Of a DNA stretch of 64,000 nucleotides, positions 17,685 through 26,628 are shown piece by piece. Positions within the stretch are counted from its first letter, which is position 1; every line of letters starts with the position of its first letter. The DNA comes from Candidatus Amarobacillus elongatus. GTDB taxonomy: Bacteria > Chloroflexota > Dehalococcoidia > Tepidiformales > Tepidiformaceae. The stretch covers positions 496,001-560,000 of the forward strand of contig JADJBX010000001.1 in NCBI GenBank assembly GCA_016703545.1, written 5' to 3'. The notes under the pieces are model-generated. The model was not told the DNA's origin. It saw only the letters and a list, made by a program, of their open reading frames with translations, and did not search any database. A program made the translations under genes and the position numbers.

Positions 17685-19016
17685 TTAGCGAATGAACCCT
17701 TCGTAGTTACGCATCAGAAGCTGAGCTTCCAGTTGCTTCATGGTATCGAGCACGACGGCGACCACGATGAGGAAGCCCGTGCTGGAGATGGTGAGCGCCT
17801 GCACATCGGTCGCGAGACCAACGAAGAACGGCAGAATCGCGACGAAGCCGAGGAACAGCGCGCCAGCCCAGGTAATGCGGGTGACGACACGAAGCAGGTA
17901 CGCCTCGGTCGGCGGTCCCGGGCGAATGCCGGGGATGAACGCGCCCTGCTTCTGCAAGTTCTTCGCGATCTGCTGCTGCTGGTACTGCACCATCGTGTAG
18001 AAGAAGGTGAAGGCAACCACCAGCACGAACAGCAGGAGCCAGTAGGGACCGGTACCGCTGCCGCCGCGGCCGCCCTGGAAGTTGTTCACGAAGAAATCCG
18101 CGATCGCTTCGACCCAACCGCCCGAATTCGTGAAGTACGAGGCGAAGGTGGCGGGAAGAATCATGATCGAGAAGGCGAAGATCAGCGGGATCATGCCGGC
18201 CATGTTCACGCGCAGCGGAATATGGCTCTGCCCCTGCTGCCGGTACATTCGTCCACCTCGGAACGCCGAGCGGGCGTATTGCACGGGCACTCGCCGCGTC
18301 GCCTCCTGGAAGAAGACCACGAGGAAGATGAGGGCCAGCGCGAACGCGAGGATGGCGATCACGCCGAGGATCGACTCGGTCGAGATGTTCGGAATGAGGC
18401 TGGGGAGGCGAGCGACGATGCCGCCGAAGATGAGCACGGAGATGCCGTTGCCGATGCCGTTCTCGGTGATGAGTTCGCCGAGCCAGACAAGGAACATGGT
18501 GCCCGCGCACAGCGTCAGCAGGGTAGCGAACGTGCTCAGGGAGTGTTCGGGGAAGCCGAAGTCCTGGACGACGTTGCCGCCGCTCTGCTGGTTGATGAAC
18601 AGGATCTGGCCGTACCCCTGCACCGCGCACATGGGGACGGCGAGCCAGTGGGTGTAGACCTGCAGGCGGCGCCGCCTGCTCGCCTTCTTCGCTCAACGAG
18701 CGCCAGGCGGGCACGAGCGGGTGAGGATCTGCACGATGATCGACGCGGTGATGTACGGGTACACACCGAGCGCGGCCACCGACAGGTTTTGCAGCGCGCC
18801 ACCCGAGAAGATGCTCAGGAAGTCGAGCAGGGAGTTGTTGTTGAAGGCGTTCTCAAGCGCGGTGCGGTCCACGTTCGGGATCGGCACGTGGGCGACGAAG
18901 CGGAAGACGACCAGCATCGCCAGGGTGAAGACAAGCTTGCGCCGCACGTCTTCCTGGCGGAAGGCGTCGACCATGGCCTGCAGCAGGCGTGGGCGCTGGG
19001 CGGCCTGGACACTCAT
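17685..19016 (-). CDS. secY: Protein translocase subunit SecY, two frameshifts
   Basis: Central channel of the Sec translocon; about 443 residues with ten membrane helices when repaired. The first 100 residues (MVDAFRQEDVRRKLVFTLAM... TASIIVQILT) are in one frame, a stretch around PLVPAWRSLSEEGEQ in the second, and the rest from LQVYTHWLAVPMCAVQG in the third. The two shifts, at about 18716-18720 (a C lost from a run) and 18655-18668, cancel in protein terms. As secY is essential, these are almost surely sequence errors. ATGA overlap with rplO, one base before adk. Confidence 0.93.
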
Positions 19017-19492
19017 CGGAGACGCCGGCTCTTTTCGAATTCAAGGACGGTGGCGGTACCGCCGGCCTGTTCGATGGCCGCCTTCGCGCTCGCGCTGAAG
19101 GCGTGCGCGGAGATGGTGAGCCCCTTCGCGAGCTCCCCTTCGCCGAGGATCTTCACGGGCTGGCGCTCATGCTTGAGGACGCCGGCGGCGCGAAGGTCGT
19201 CGGGCGTGACGGTGCTGCCGGCCTCGAACCGATCGAGGGCGGCGATGTTGACGGGCTGGTAGGCGACCTTCCACTTGTTGTTGAAGCCGCGCAGGACGTG
19301 GTACTTCCGGGACGTGGGGAACTGGCCACCTTCGAACGCGTCGTAGGGGGCCTTCTTGCCGCTGCGGGCCTTCTGGCCCTTCATGCCACGGCCCGAGTAG
19401 GTGCCATGTCCGGAGCCATTGCCGCGACCCACGCGCTTCTTCGCGTGCGTCGCACCTGCCATTGGGCGGAGCTCATCGGCGCCGATGCGCAT
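19013..19492 (-). CDS. rplO: 50S ribosomal protein L15
   Basis: 159 residues with the Gly-rich N-terminal extension typical of L15 (THAKKRVGRGNGSGHGTYSG). The start ATG at 19492 has a strong CAGGAGG site five bases upstream. Its stop overlaps the secY start as ATGA. The 5' end is overlapped by the nominal rpmD frame. Confidence 0.95.
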   Translation of the reverse strand: MRIGADELRPMAGATHAKKRVGRGNGSGHGTYSGRGMKGQKARSGKKAPYDAFEGGQFPTSRKYHVLRGFNNKWKVAYQPVNIAALDRFEAGSTVTPDDLRAAGVLKHERQPVKILGEGELAKGLTISAHAFSASAKAAIEQAGGTATVLEFEKSRRLR

Positions 19493-19674
19493 GCCGGGTC
19501 CTCCTGGCCGGTGACGAGGTGGGTCACGGCGTAGATCCTGCCGCGCCGCGCCGGGCTGTCCTCGTGCTCGACGGTCTGGTTCAGCCGCCGGAAGCCAAGG
19601 GCACGAATCGTGTCCTTCTGATCCTGCCGGTAGCCGATGGCGCTCTTGGTGTAGGTAATGCGGACGGTCGCCAC
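19381..19674 (-). CDS. rpmD: 50S ribosomal protein L30 (3' end uncertain, reads into rplO)
   Basis: GTG at 19674 starts VATVRITYTKSAIGYRQDQK, and the 59 residues to AVTHLVTGQED are a normal complete L30. No stop follows: the frame continues another 38 codons through the start of rplO to 19381. Normal L30 is about 60 residues, so a stop has probably been lost by an indel near 19495-19510, giving a true end close to 19495. Begins one base after the rpsE stop, the usual spc order. Confidence 0.85.
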   Translation of the reverse strand: MATVRITYTKSAIGYRQDQKDTIRALGFRRLNQTVEHEDSPARRGRIYAVTHLVTGQEDPACASAPMSSAQWQVRRTRRSAWVAAMAPDMAPTRAVA

Positions 19675-19675
19675 G

Positions 19676-20197
19676 TCAGCTCCCCCTGGCCACGGCGAGG
19701 CGCCGTTCGCGGGCGCCGCGCGGGTCGCGCAGTTCACCGAGCCCCTGGATGGTCGCGCGGGCGACGTTGATGGGGTTGCGGCTGCCGAGCGACTTGGCGA
19801 GCACATCGGTGACGCCGGCGGACTCCATGATCGCGCGCACCGCCCCGCCGGCGATGACGCCGGTACCGTGGCTGGCGGGCTTGAGCATGACGCGGGCGGC
19901 GCTGTACTCGGCGATGAGGGGGTGGGCGATGGTGCCCCCGTTCATCGGGATGCGGACCATGCTGCGGCGCGCGAGGGTCGCACCCTTGCGGATGGCCTCG
20001 GGCACTTCGTTCGCCTTGCCGAGGCCGATGCCGACGCTGCCGTGTCCATCGCCGACGACGATGAGGGCACTGAAGCTAAAGCGCCGGCCGCCCTTGACGA
20101 CCTTGGCGACGCGGTTGATGTAGATGACCTTTTCGGTCAGCTCCTCGGGGCCGCCATCGCCCTGGTCGCGACGATCGCGTTCGCGTTCTCCAGCCAT
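19676..20197 (-). CDS. rpsE: 30S ribosomal protein S5
   Basis: 173 residues. Double-stranded-RNA-binding N-domain (KVIYINRVAKVVKGGRRFSF) and C-domain (VMLKPASHGTGVIAGGAVRA). About 20 hydrophilic residues precede the core. Directly abuts rplR (ends 20198). Confidence 0.97.
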   Translation of the reverse strand: MAGERERDRRDQGDGGPEELTEKVIYINRVAKVVKGGRRFSFSALIVVGDGHGSVGIGLGKANEVPEAIRKGATLARRSMVRIPMNGGTIAHPLIAEYSAARVMLKPASHGTGVIAGGAVRAIMESAGVTDVLAKSLGSRNPINVARATIQGLGELRDPRGARERRLAVARGS

Positions 20198-20563
20198 TTA
20201 GAACCCCAATCCGGCTTCGCGGGCGGCATCGGCGAGAGCCTGCACCCGGCCATGGTACTGGTAACCGCCGCGGTCGAAGACAACAAGCTCGATGCCGTTG
20301 GCCTTGGCGCGTTCGGCGACGGCCTTGCCCACGGCCTGGGCGCGTTCGGTCTTCGTCTTGCCCTTCGTGGCGGCGACGATATCGGCATCGAGGTCACTGG
20401 CGGCGGCGAGGGTGCGGCCGACGGTGTCGTCGATGACCTGCGCGTAGATGTGCGCGGAGCTGCGGAAGACGTTCAGCCGGGGCCGAACGGGCGTCCCGGA
20501 GACGCTCTTGCGCACGCGCGTGTGGCGGCGGTGGCGGGCGAGGGTGGACGTTGCTTTCGCCAT
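20198..20563 (-). CDS. rplR: 50S ribosomal protein L18
   Basis: 121 residues. 5S rRNA-binding protein with the typical RHRRHTRVRKSVSGTPVRPR, NVFRSSAHIYAQVIDD and C-terminal VVFDRGGYQYHGRVQALADA. Its ATG overlaps the rplF TAA by one base (TAATG). Confidence 0.97.
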   Translation of the reverse strand: MAKATSTLARHRRHTRVRKSVSGTPVRPRLNVFRSSAHIYAQVIDDTVGRTLAAASDLDADIVAATKGKTKTERAQAVGKAVAERAKANGIELVVFDRGGYQYHGRVQALADAAREAGLGF

Positions 20564-21108
20564 TACTTGCCTACCTTCCCGGCCTTGCCAGCCTTGCGGC
20601 GAACACGTTCGCCCTGGTAGCGAATGCCCTTGCCCTTGTACGGCTCGGGGGGACGCAGCTTGCGGATGTTGGCGGCCACCTGGCCCACCTGTTCCTTGTC
20701 GTTCCCGGTGATGAGGACGCGGGGGCCTTCCACGGAGAAGACGATGCCCTCGGGCGGGTTGACGATGACGGGGTGGGAGAAGCCGAGCGCGAGCTGAAGG
20801 TTCGAACCCTGCATCTGCGCGCGGTAGCCGACGCCCTGGACTTCGAGGGTCCGGGTGAAGCCGGTGGTGACGCCCACGACCATGTTGTTCAGGAGAGTCC
20901 GCGAGAGGCCATGGAGAGCTCGCACGGGGCCTTCATCGCTGGGGCGGGTGACCAGCAGCGTCCCCTCCTCGCGCTCAATGGAGAGCACCGGGGGGAACGT
21001 GCGGGCGAGCGAGCCACGGGGGCCCTTCACGGAGACGGCGTTGCCTTCGCCCAGGGTGACCTCGACGTTGGCGGGGACGGCAATTGGCTGACGGCCGATG
21101 CGCGACAT
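20563..21108 (-). CDS. rplF: 50S ribosomal protein L6
   Basis: 181 residues, two L6 repeats: N-terminal MSRIGRQPIAVPANVEV, C-terminal signature LRPPEPYKGKGIRYQGERV. Sits near the sarcin-ricin loop and the GTPase centre of the 50S subunit. Fifteen bases after rpsH. Confidence 0.97.
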   Translation of the reverse strand: MSRIGRQPIAVPANVEVTLGEGNAVSVKGPRGSLARTFPPVLSIEREEGTLLVTRPSDEGPVRALHGLSRTLLNNMVVGVTTGFTRTLEVQGVGYRAQMQGSNLQLALGFSHPVIVNPPEGIVFSVEGPRVLITGNDKEQVGQVAANIRKLRPPEPYKGKGIRYQGERVRRKAGKAGKVGK

Positions 21109-21123
21109 AGCGGTTTGCCTCCC

Positions 21124-21528
21124 TTACCAGACGTAGCAGAGAAGCTCGCCGCCGACGTTCTGCCGGCGGGCTTCCTGCCCGGTGAGAATCCCCTTCGGGG
21201 TCGAAAGGATGGCGATGCCGAGGCCGCCATAGACGCGCGGGATCTCGCTGCGCTGCACGTAGACGCGCAGACCAGGCTTGCTCACGCGCTGGAGGCCCGT
21301 CAGAACGGGCTGCTTGCGGCCGCCGTAGTTCAGCTCCACCTTCAGGCTCGGCTGCGGCTTCCCATCTTCGGCAAGCACCGCGAAATCCTTGATGAAGCCT
21401 TCTTCCTTCAGGACGTTCGCGATGGCGACTTTCATCTTCGAGGCCGGCATCGTGACCGCGTCGTGGCGGGAGAGCACCGCGTTGCGGATGCGGGTCAGCA
21501 TGTCGGCGATTGGATCATTCATGCTCAT
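21124..21528 (-). CDS. rpsH: 30S ribosomal protein S8
   Basis: 134 residues: MNDPIADMLTRIRNAVLSRH at the start, and GLRVYVQRSEIPRVYGGLGI and GGELLCYVW at the end. Central-domain 16S binder and, in enterobacteria, the spc operon translational repressor. Two nearby ATGs (21528, 21522) are possible starts. Confidence 0.97.
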   Translation of the reverse strand: MSMNDPIADMLTRIRNAVLSRHDAVTMPASKMKVAIANVLKEEGFIKDFAVLAEDGKPQPSLKVELNYGGRKQPVLTGLQRVSKPGLRVYVQRSEIPRVYGGLGIAILSTPKGILTGQEARRQNVGGELLCYVW

Positions 21529-21559
21529 GGCATTACCCCTCTGGCGTTTGCTTTCGCAC

Positions 21560-21865
21560 TTACCAGCTGGACTTGGTCACCCCCGGGAGGAGTCCCCTGT
21601 GGGCGAGTTCGCGGAATGTGATGCGGCTCAGGCCGAACTTGCGGATGTACCCCTTCGGGCGCCCCGTGATGACGTCACGGTTGTGCACCCGCGTGGGGCT
21701 GCTGTTCAGCGGCAGCTTGCGCAGCTGCGCGTACAGCTCATCGACCTTCTCCGGGTTCTCCCAGGAGGCGCGGAGCTCTTCCTTCAGCGCCGCGCGCTTC
21801 GCGGCGTACTTCTCGTTGAGCTCCTTGCGGCGAAGGTCGCGATTGACGATGCCCTTCGATGCCAC
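21560..21865 (-). CDS. rpsN: 30S ribosomal protein S14 (long, zinc-free form)
   Basis: 101 residues, the long C- form: no CxxC zinc motifs, and the conserved PTRVHNRDVITGRPKGYIRK and GLSRITFRELAHRGLLPGV. Other zinc proteins of this operon (S4, L36) keep their Cys ligands, so the ribosome here mixes C+ and C- types. Confidence 0.96.
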   Translation of the reverse strand: MASKGIVNRDLRRKELNEKYAAKRAALKEELRASWENPEKVDELYAQLRKLPLNSSPTRVHNRDVITGRPKGYIRKFGLSRITFRELAHRGLLPGVTKSSW

Positions 21866-21875
21866 GTCGTACCTC

Positions 21876-22421
21876 CTAGTTCTTGCGGAACGGCATGCCG
21901 AGGAGTCCGAGAAGCTTGCGCCCCTCTTCGTCCGTCTTGGCCGTCGTGACGATGGTGACTTGCAGCCCGCGCACCTTGTCGACCTTGTCGTAGTCGATCT
22001 CGGGGAAGATGAGCTGCTCGCGAAGGCCGAGGCTGTAGTTGCCGCGGCCGTCGAACGCGTTGGGATTGAGCCCCTGGAAGTCCCGGATGCGGGGCAGGGC
22101 GGCGCTCACCAGGCGGTCGAGGAACTCGTACATGCGAGGCCCGCGGAGGGTGGTGGATACGCCGATGGGGTTGCCTTCGCGCAGGCGGAAGTTCGCGATC
22201 GACCGCTTGGCGCGGTTGATGAGCGGCTTCTGCCCGGTGATGGCGGAGACCTCGTCGGCGGCCTTGTCGAGCGCGTTGGCATCGGTGAGGGCTTCGCCCA
22301 TGCCGATGTTGACCACGACCTTCGTGAGCTTTGGGATCTGCATCACGTTGGCGTAGTTGTACTGCTCCCGGAGGGCAGACAGGACTTCGGAGTCGTACTT
22401 TTCCTTCAGTCGCGGCGGCAT
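21876..22421 (-). CDS. rplE: 50S ribosomal protein L5
   Basis: 181 residues. 5S rRNA-binding protein of the central protuberance: MQIPKLTKVVVNIGMGEAL, REGNPIGVSTTLRG and NYSLGLREQLIFPEIDYDKV. Start overlaps the rplX stop by one base. Confidence 0.97.
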   Translation of the reverse strand: MPPRLKEKYDSEVLSALREQYNYANVMQIPKLTKVVVNIGMGEALTDANALDKAADEVSAITGQKPLINRAKRSIANFRLREGNPIGVSTTLRGPRMYEFLDRLVSAALPRIRDFQGLNPNAFDGRGNYSLGLREQLIFPEIDYDKVDKVRGLQVTIVTTAKTDEEGRKLLGLLGMPFRKN

Positions 22422-22738
22422 TATTCGATGTCCTCTCCGCTGCGCTTGCCTACCCGGACGTAGCTGCCGTCCTCGCGGCGGCGGAAGCCGACGCGGGTGG
22501 GCTGCCCGTTGTTCGGGTCGATGAGCATGACGTTGCTGACGTGCAGCGGCGCTTCCCGTTCGATGATCTGGGACTGCTGCCCCTGCTGGCGGGCGCGCTG
22601 GTGCTTCTTGATCATGTTCACACCCTCGACCGTCACGCGGTCGGACTTGGTGTTCACATGGCGGACGGTGCCGCGCTTGCCCTTGTCCTTGCCGGCGATG
22701 ACGACGACGTTGTCGCCGCGCTTGATCTTGGCGGGCAT
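22421..22738 (-). CDS. rplX: 50S ribosomal protein L24
   Basis: 105 residues. KOW motif at the N-terminus (KIKRGDNVVVIAGKDKGKRG); assembly initiator at the exit of the peptide tunnel. Start overlaps the rplN stop by one base. Confidence 0.97.
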   Translation of the reverse strand: MPAKIKRGDNVVVIAGKDKGKRGTVRHVNTKSDRVTVEGVNMIKKHQRARQQGQQSQIIEREAPLHVSNVMLIDPNNGQPTRVGFRRREDGSYVRVGKRSGEDIE

Positions 22739-23109
22739 TACAGCACCTCCGGCGCGAGGGACACGATCTTCATGAAGTTGCGGTCGCGCAGTTCGCGCGC
22801 CACGGGCCCGAAGATGCGGGTGCCACGCGGGTTTTCGCCGTCGTTGGCGAGCAGCACGGCGGCGTTTTCATCGAAACGGATGTAGGAGCCATCCGGCCGG
22901 CCGTACTCCTTGGTGACGCGAACGACGACGGCCTTGACGACGTCGCCCTTCTTCACGTTGGAGTTCGGCTGCGCCACTTTGACGCTGGCGACGATGATGT
23001 CGCCAGGGCGGGCGTAGCGCCGCCGGGTGCCGCCCAGGACGCGGATGCAAAGGAGCGATCGCGCGCCGGAGTTATCGGCCACCTTGAGGCGGGTTTCCTG
23101 CTGAATCAC
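22738..23109 (-). CDS. rplN: 50S ribosomal protein L14
   Basis: 123 residues from the GTG at 23109, which overlaps the rpsQ stop as GTGA and begins IQQETRLKVADNSGARSLL, the normal L14 N-terminus. An upstream ATG would add 47 non-conserved residues inside rpsQ and is rejected. Ends DRNFMKIVSLAPEVL. Confidence 0.96.
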   Translation of the reverse strand: MIQQETRLKVADNSGARSLLCIRVLGGTRRRYARPGDIIVASVKVAQPNSNVKKGDVVKAVVVRVTKEYGRPDGSYIRFDENAAVLLANDGENPRGTRIFGPVARELRDRNFMKIVSLAPEVL

Positions 23110-23435
23110 GCCTGCACCTCCGACTTCGGAGCGAGCTGCGTGGTCGCCTCGATGTCCTGGCCGATGGTGCGCGGGGCGACATCGGCGACATCGCCACGGG
23201 TGAGGACTTCGATCACACGGAAGCGCTTCTCCTTCGAATAGGGAGAGCATTCCTGGATGCGAACGACGTCGCCAAGGCGGCAGGCATTCGTCTCATCGTG
23301 GGCCTTGTAGCGCTTGGTCAGCGACATGACCTTGTGGTAGAGGCGGTGCTTCTTGTGGCGCACGACGGTCACGACGACGGTCTTATCCATCTTGTCGCTG
23401 ACGACGGTGCCCTGGAGGACACGTTGATCTCCCAT
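23106..23435 (-). CDS. rpsQ: 30S ribosomal protein S17
   Basis: 109 residues. OB-fold core QGTVVSDKMDKTVVVTVVR, HKVMSLTKRYKAHDETNACR and VRIQECSPYSKEKRFRVIEV. About 25 extra residues follow the usual end. Two bases after rpmC. Confidence 0.96.
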   Translation of the reverse strand: MGDQRVLQGTVVSDKMDKTVVVTVVRHKKHRLYHKVMSLTKRYKAHDETNACRLGDVVRIQECSPYSKEKRFRVIEVLTRGDVADVAPRTIGQDIEATTQLAPKSEVQA

Positions 23436-23437
23436 GG

Positions 23438-23653
23438 CTATTCCTCCCCGGCGACCTGGAGCTCGCGCTCTCGGCGGATGGTGCGCAGACGTGCGATGCG
23501 GCGCCTGGCGTTGCGGAGTTCGCGGTAGTTCTGCAGCTGGCGGCTGGCGTGCTGGAACCGCAGGGTGAAGAGCGCGCGATAGGCTTCGCCAATCTCACGA
23601 TCCAGCTGCTCGTCGTTCCAGCGACGAATTTCCTCGGCTTTCCGTTCGGCCAT
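23438..23653 (-). CDS. rpmC: 50S ribosomal protein L29
   Basis: 71 residues, helical hairpin: AEEIRRWNDEQLDREIGEAY and FTLRFQHASRQLQN, then ARRRIARLRTI. Lies at the peptide exit with L23. Two bases after rplP. Confidence 0.96.
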   Translation of the reverse strand: MAERKAEEIRRWNDEQLDREIGEAYRALFTLRFQHASRQLQNYRELRNARRRIARLRTIRRERELQVAGEE

Positions 23654-23655
23654 CG

Positions 23656-24075
23656 CTATACCACCGACTCGGCGCGCTGCACGATCTTGGTACCAATCGG
23701 CAGCTTATGGGAGGCGAGGCGAAGCGCTTCCCGGGCGACAGGCTCCGGCACGCCGGCGATTTCGAAGAGGATGCGGCCGGGCTTGACCACGGCCACCCAC
23801 TTGTCGGGCGCGCCCTTGCCGGAACCCATGCGGGTTTCGGCCGGCTTCGCCGTCACCGGCTTGTCGGGGAAGATGCGAATCCAGACCTTGCCACCGCGCT
23901 TCATTTCGTGGGTCATGGCGCGACGGCAGCTTTCAATCTGGCGCGAATCGATCCAGGCGGCGCCTTCGGCCTGCAGGCCATATTCGCCAAAGGCAACGTA
24001 GTTGCCGGCGATGGCCTCGCCCGCGCGGCGTCCGCGGTGCTGCTTGCGATGCTTGACTCGGCGTGGCTGCAGCAT
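23656..24075 (-). CDS. rplP: 50S ribosomal protein L16
   Basis: 139 residues from the ATG at 24075 (MLQPRRVKHRKQHRG), the standard L16 start, two bases after the rpsC stop; a longer open frame upstream runs through rpsC and is not used. Later KRGGKVWIRIFPDKPVTAKP and MGSGKGAPDKWVAVVKPGRI are diagnostic. Confidence 0.96.
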   Translation of the reverse strand: MLQPRRVKHRKQHRGRRAGEAIAGNYVAFGEYGLQAEGAAWIDSRQIESCRRAMTHEMKRGGKVWIRIFPDKPVTAKPAETRMGSGKGAPDKWVAVVKPGRILFEIAGVPEPVAREALRLASHKLPIGTKIVQRAESVV

Positions 24076-24077
24076 GG

Positions 24078-24847
24078 CTACGCATCCCCTCGCTGGACAG
24101 CCTGCTGCTGTTCCATGGTGATTGCGGTATGCGCGGGACCGGTGGCAACCGGCTCCGGCGCGGGCGCTTCGATGCGCGGCTCCGGCACCACGGGCTCTTC
24201 CTGGCGGCGCTCCTGAGGGCGCTCCGGCAGAACGATGCCCTTGAAGATCCACACCTTCACGCCGATGCGGCCGAAGGTGGGTGGGCCTCGGCGATGCCGT
24301 AGTCGATGTCGGCGCGAAGCGTGTGACGCGGGACCTGGCCCTGCGTCTCCACTTCGCGGCGGCTCATTTCGGCGCCGCCGAGGCGGCCCGAGATGGCGAT
24401 GCGGACACCGAGGGCGCCGCGCTGCATGGTGCGCTGCACCGACTGCTTGATCGCGCGCCGGAAGGCGACGCGGCGCTCCAGCTGGTCGGCTACGGAGCGT
24501 GCCACCAGGTAGGCATCCAGTTCCGGGGTGCGGATTTCCTGGATGTTGACGCGCACGCGGCCGCCACTCGCCCGTTCGAGGCTGTTGCGGAGGTCTTCGA
24601 CCTTCGCGCCGCCGCGTCCGATGACGATGCCGGGCTTCGCCGTGTGGATGGTGATCGTCACGAGGTTGGCGTTCCGATCGACCTCGACGTGGCTGATGCT
24701 CGCGTCGGGCAGTTCCTTCAGCACGTGGCGGCGAAGCTCAAGGTCCTGGTGAAGGCGCGCCGTGTAATCGCGCTCCGAGAACCACTTCGACTCCCAGTCG
24801 TAGAGGATGCCGAGGCGAAAGCCGTGCGGGTGTACTTTCTGTCCCAT
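24078..24847 (-). CDS. rpsC: 30S ribosomal protein S3, frameshifted near the C-terminus
   Basis: Residues 1-188 (MGQKVHPHGFRLGILYDWES, KH motif KPGIVIGRGGAKVEDLR) are in one frame, ending DIDYGIAEAH. The tail FKGIVLPERPQERRQ and an acidic/Pro-rich extension to 24078 are in another. The junction at about 24278-24290 reads CACCCACC where one more C gives the expected HPTFGRIGVKVWIFKG. A lost C in a homopolymer is the simplest explanation for this essential gene. Confidence 0.94.
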
Positions 24848-25186
24848 TTATGCCCCCCGCTCGTCGAGGATGATGGTGATGTGCGAGGCGCGGCGCAGGA
24901 TCGGGCTCACGCGGCCACGAGAACGGGCCTTGAAGCGGCGATTGGTCCGCGCCTCGTCGGCGTAAGCACGCTTGACGACGAGGTCATCGACATCGAGATC
25001 GAAGTTGTTCTCCGCGTTGGAGGCGGCACTGAGGACCACCTTCGAGACGGAACGGGCGTGCGGCGACTGCACGTAGCGCAGGAGCGCGAGCGACTGGTCG
25101 ACGCTGAGGCCCGGGAGCCGATCGAGGATCAGGCGGGCCTTGCGCGCCGAGACGCCAATGTCACGGGCGGATGCACGAACTTCCAC
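24848..25186 (-). CDS. rplV: 50S ribosomal protein L22
   Basis: 112 residues from the GTG at 25186, one base past the rpsS stop with GGGAGG upstream; a longer ORF into rpsS adds unconserved residues. Core ARDIGVSARKARLILDRLPG and the C-terminal RRASHITIILDERGA line the exit tunnel. Abuts rpsC. Confidence 0.95.
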   Translation of the reverse strand: MEVRASARDIGVSARKARLILDRLPGLSVDQSLALLRYVQSPHARSVSKVVLSAASNAENNFDLDVDDLVVKRAYADEARTNRRFKARSRGRVSPILRRASHITIILDERGA

Positions 25187-25187
25187 G

Positions 25188-25484
25188 TTAGCGCTTGCCT
25201 CCCTTGACCTTGCTCTGGCGGTCGCTCTTGGAGATGTGCCCACGGAAGGTCCGCGTCAGGGCGAATTCGCCGAGCTTGTGGCCAACCATGTTCTCGGTGA
25301 CGAAGACCGGCACGTGCCGGCGGCCATCGTGGACGGCGATCGTGAGACCGATCATGTCCGGGAGGATGGTCGAGGCACGCGACCAGGTCTTGATCACGCT
25401 CTTGTTCTGGGCCCCCCGCATGGCGAGCACCTTGTCGAGGAGCGAGGGGTGAACGAACGGCCCCTTCTTAATGGAACGTGACAT
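25188..25484 (-). CDS. rpsS: 30S ribosomal protein S19
   Basis: 98 residues: MSRSIKKGPFVHPSLLDKV, TWSRASTILPDMIGLTIAVH, GHKLGEFALTRTFRGH. Head-domain protein contacting S13. S10-operon order between rplB and rplV. Confidence 0.97.
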   Translation of the reverse strand: MSRSIKKGPFVHPSLLDKVLAMRGAQNKSVIKTWSRASTILPDMIGLTIAVHDGRRHVPVFVTENMVGHKLGEFALTRTFRGHISKSDRQSKVKGGKR

Positions 25485-25496
25485 GTCCTACTGCTC

Positions 25497-26327
25497 CTAC
25501 CTGGTGCGGCGCCGCGCGATGAACTTGTCGGTGCGCTTGTTGTTGCGGGTGCGGTAGCCGAGAGTCGGCTTGCCCCACGGGGTCTTCGGTCCGGGCATAC
25601 CGACGGGCGCCCGGCCTTCGCCACCACCGTGCGGATGGTCGCGGGGGTTCATCACCGAGCCTCGGACCTGAGGGCGCCGGCCGAGGTGGCGGGTACGGCC
25701 AGCCTTGCCCAGCTTCACGAGCGAGTGCTCGGCATTGCCCACCTGGCCGACGGTCGCGCTGCATTCGATGCGCACGCGCCGCATTTCGCCGCTGGGCAGG
25801 CGGACGAGGGCGTAATCGCCTTCCTTCGCCATCAGCTGCGCGGCGGTGCCGGCGCTTCGCACCATCTGCCCGCCCTTGCCGGGCGTGAGCTCGATGTTGT
25901 GGACCTGGGTACCGGTCGGCAGGTTCGCGAGCGGCAACGAGTTGCCAACGCGCACTTCCGCGGCGGGACCGGAGAGCAGGTTCGCACCCACGGCGAGGCC
26001 GTTGGGGGCGAGGATGTACCGCTTCTCACCATCGGCGTACTGGAGCAGGGCGATGCGGGCGGTGCGGTTCGGGTCGTACTCAATGGCAACGACCTTCGCC
26101 GGCACGCCGCGCTTGTCGCGCGCCCAGTCGATGATGCGGTAGAGGCGCCGGTGACCGCCGCCGCGATGGCGGACGGTGATGCGGCCCTGGTTGTTGCGCC
26201 CGGCGTTCTTCTTGCCGAGCGATTCCACCAACGACTTCTCGGGCTTCTTCTTGGTGATTTCCGAGAAGGTTTGCCCGCTGGCGTTGCGGCGACCGGGGGA
26301 CGTGGGCTTGTACTGCTTAATGGCCAT
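25497..26327 (-). CDS. rplB: 50S ribosomal protein L2
   Basis: 276 residues, complete. Oligonucleotide-binding and SH3-like domains; the peptidyl-transferase-proximal signature VMNPRDHPHGGGEGRAP is intact, including the key His. Starts three bases after the intended rplW stop. Confidence 0.97.
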   Translation of the reverse strand: MAIKQYKPTSPGRRNASGQTFSEITKKKPEKSLVESLGKKNAGRNNQGRITVRHRGGGHRRLYRIIDWARDKRGVPAKVVAIEYDPNRTARIALLQYADGEKRYILAPNGLAVGANLLSGPAAEVRVGNSLPLANLPTGTQVHNIELTPGKGGQMVRSAGTAAQLMAKEGDYALVRLPSGEMRRVRIECSATVGQVGNAEHSLVKLGKAGRTRHLGRRPQVRGSVMNPRDHPHGGGEGRAPVGMPGPKTPWGKPTLGYRTRNNKRTDKFIARRRTR

Positions 26328-26330
26328 GGC

Positions 26331-26628
26331 CTAAATCCCCTCGAAGAGTTCGATCTTGTCGCCGGGCACAGAGCGTGACAATCGCCTTCTTCCAATCGGG
26401 GCGGTTGGTCACTTTTCGGCCGAAGCGCTTGGGCTTGCCCTTCATCTTCATCGTGTTCACCTCCGCCACGCGCACGTTGAAGGCCAGCTGGACGGCGTCC
26501 TTGATCTGGTTCTTGTTGGCGCGAATGTCGACTTCGAACACGTACTTGTCGATTGCGGTAAGCAGGGTCGACTTTTCCGTGATGATGGGACGGAGCAGGA
26601 CGCCGTACGGATGCAGCTCCTTAGGCAC
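26331..26628 (-). CDS. rplW: 50S ribosomal protein L23, frameshifted at the end
   Basis: Core YGVLLRPIITEKSTLLTAID and NTMKMKGKPKRFGRKV are normal. After KKAIVTL the written frame turns into CARRQDRTLRGDL and runs into rplB (to 26317). One base removed near 26370-26378 gives PGDKIELFEGI and a TAG at 26331-26333, three bases before rplB, the expected end. So a one-base insertion error is likely. Confidence 0.93.

Noticed and set aside
24257..24847. S3 truncated to 196 residues as a real variant
   Set aside because: The missing C-terminus follows immediately in another frame with proper L16 spacing; a lost C in a run is simpler.
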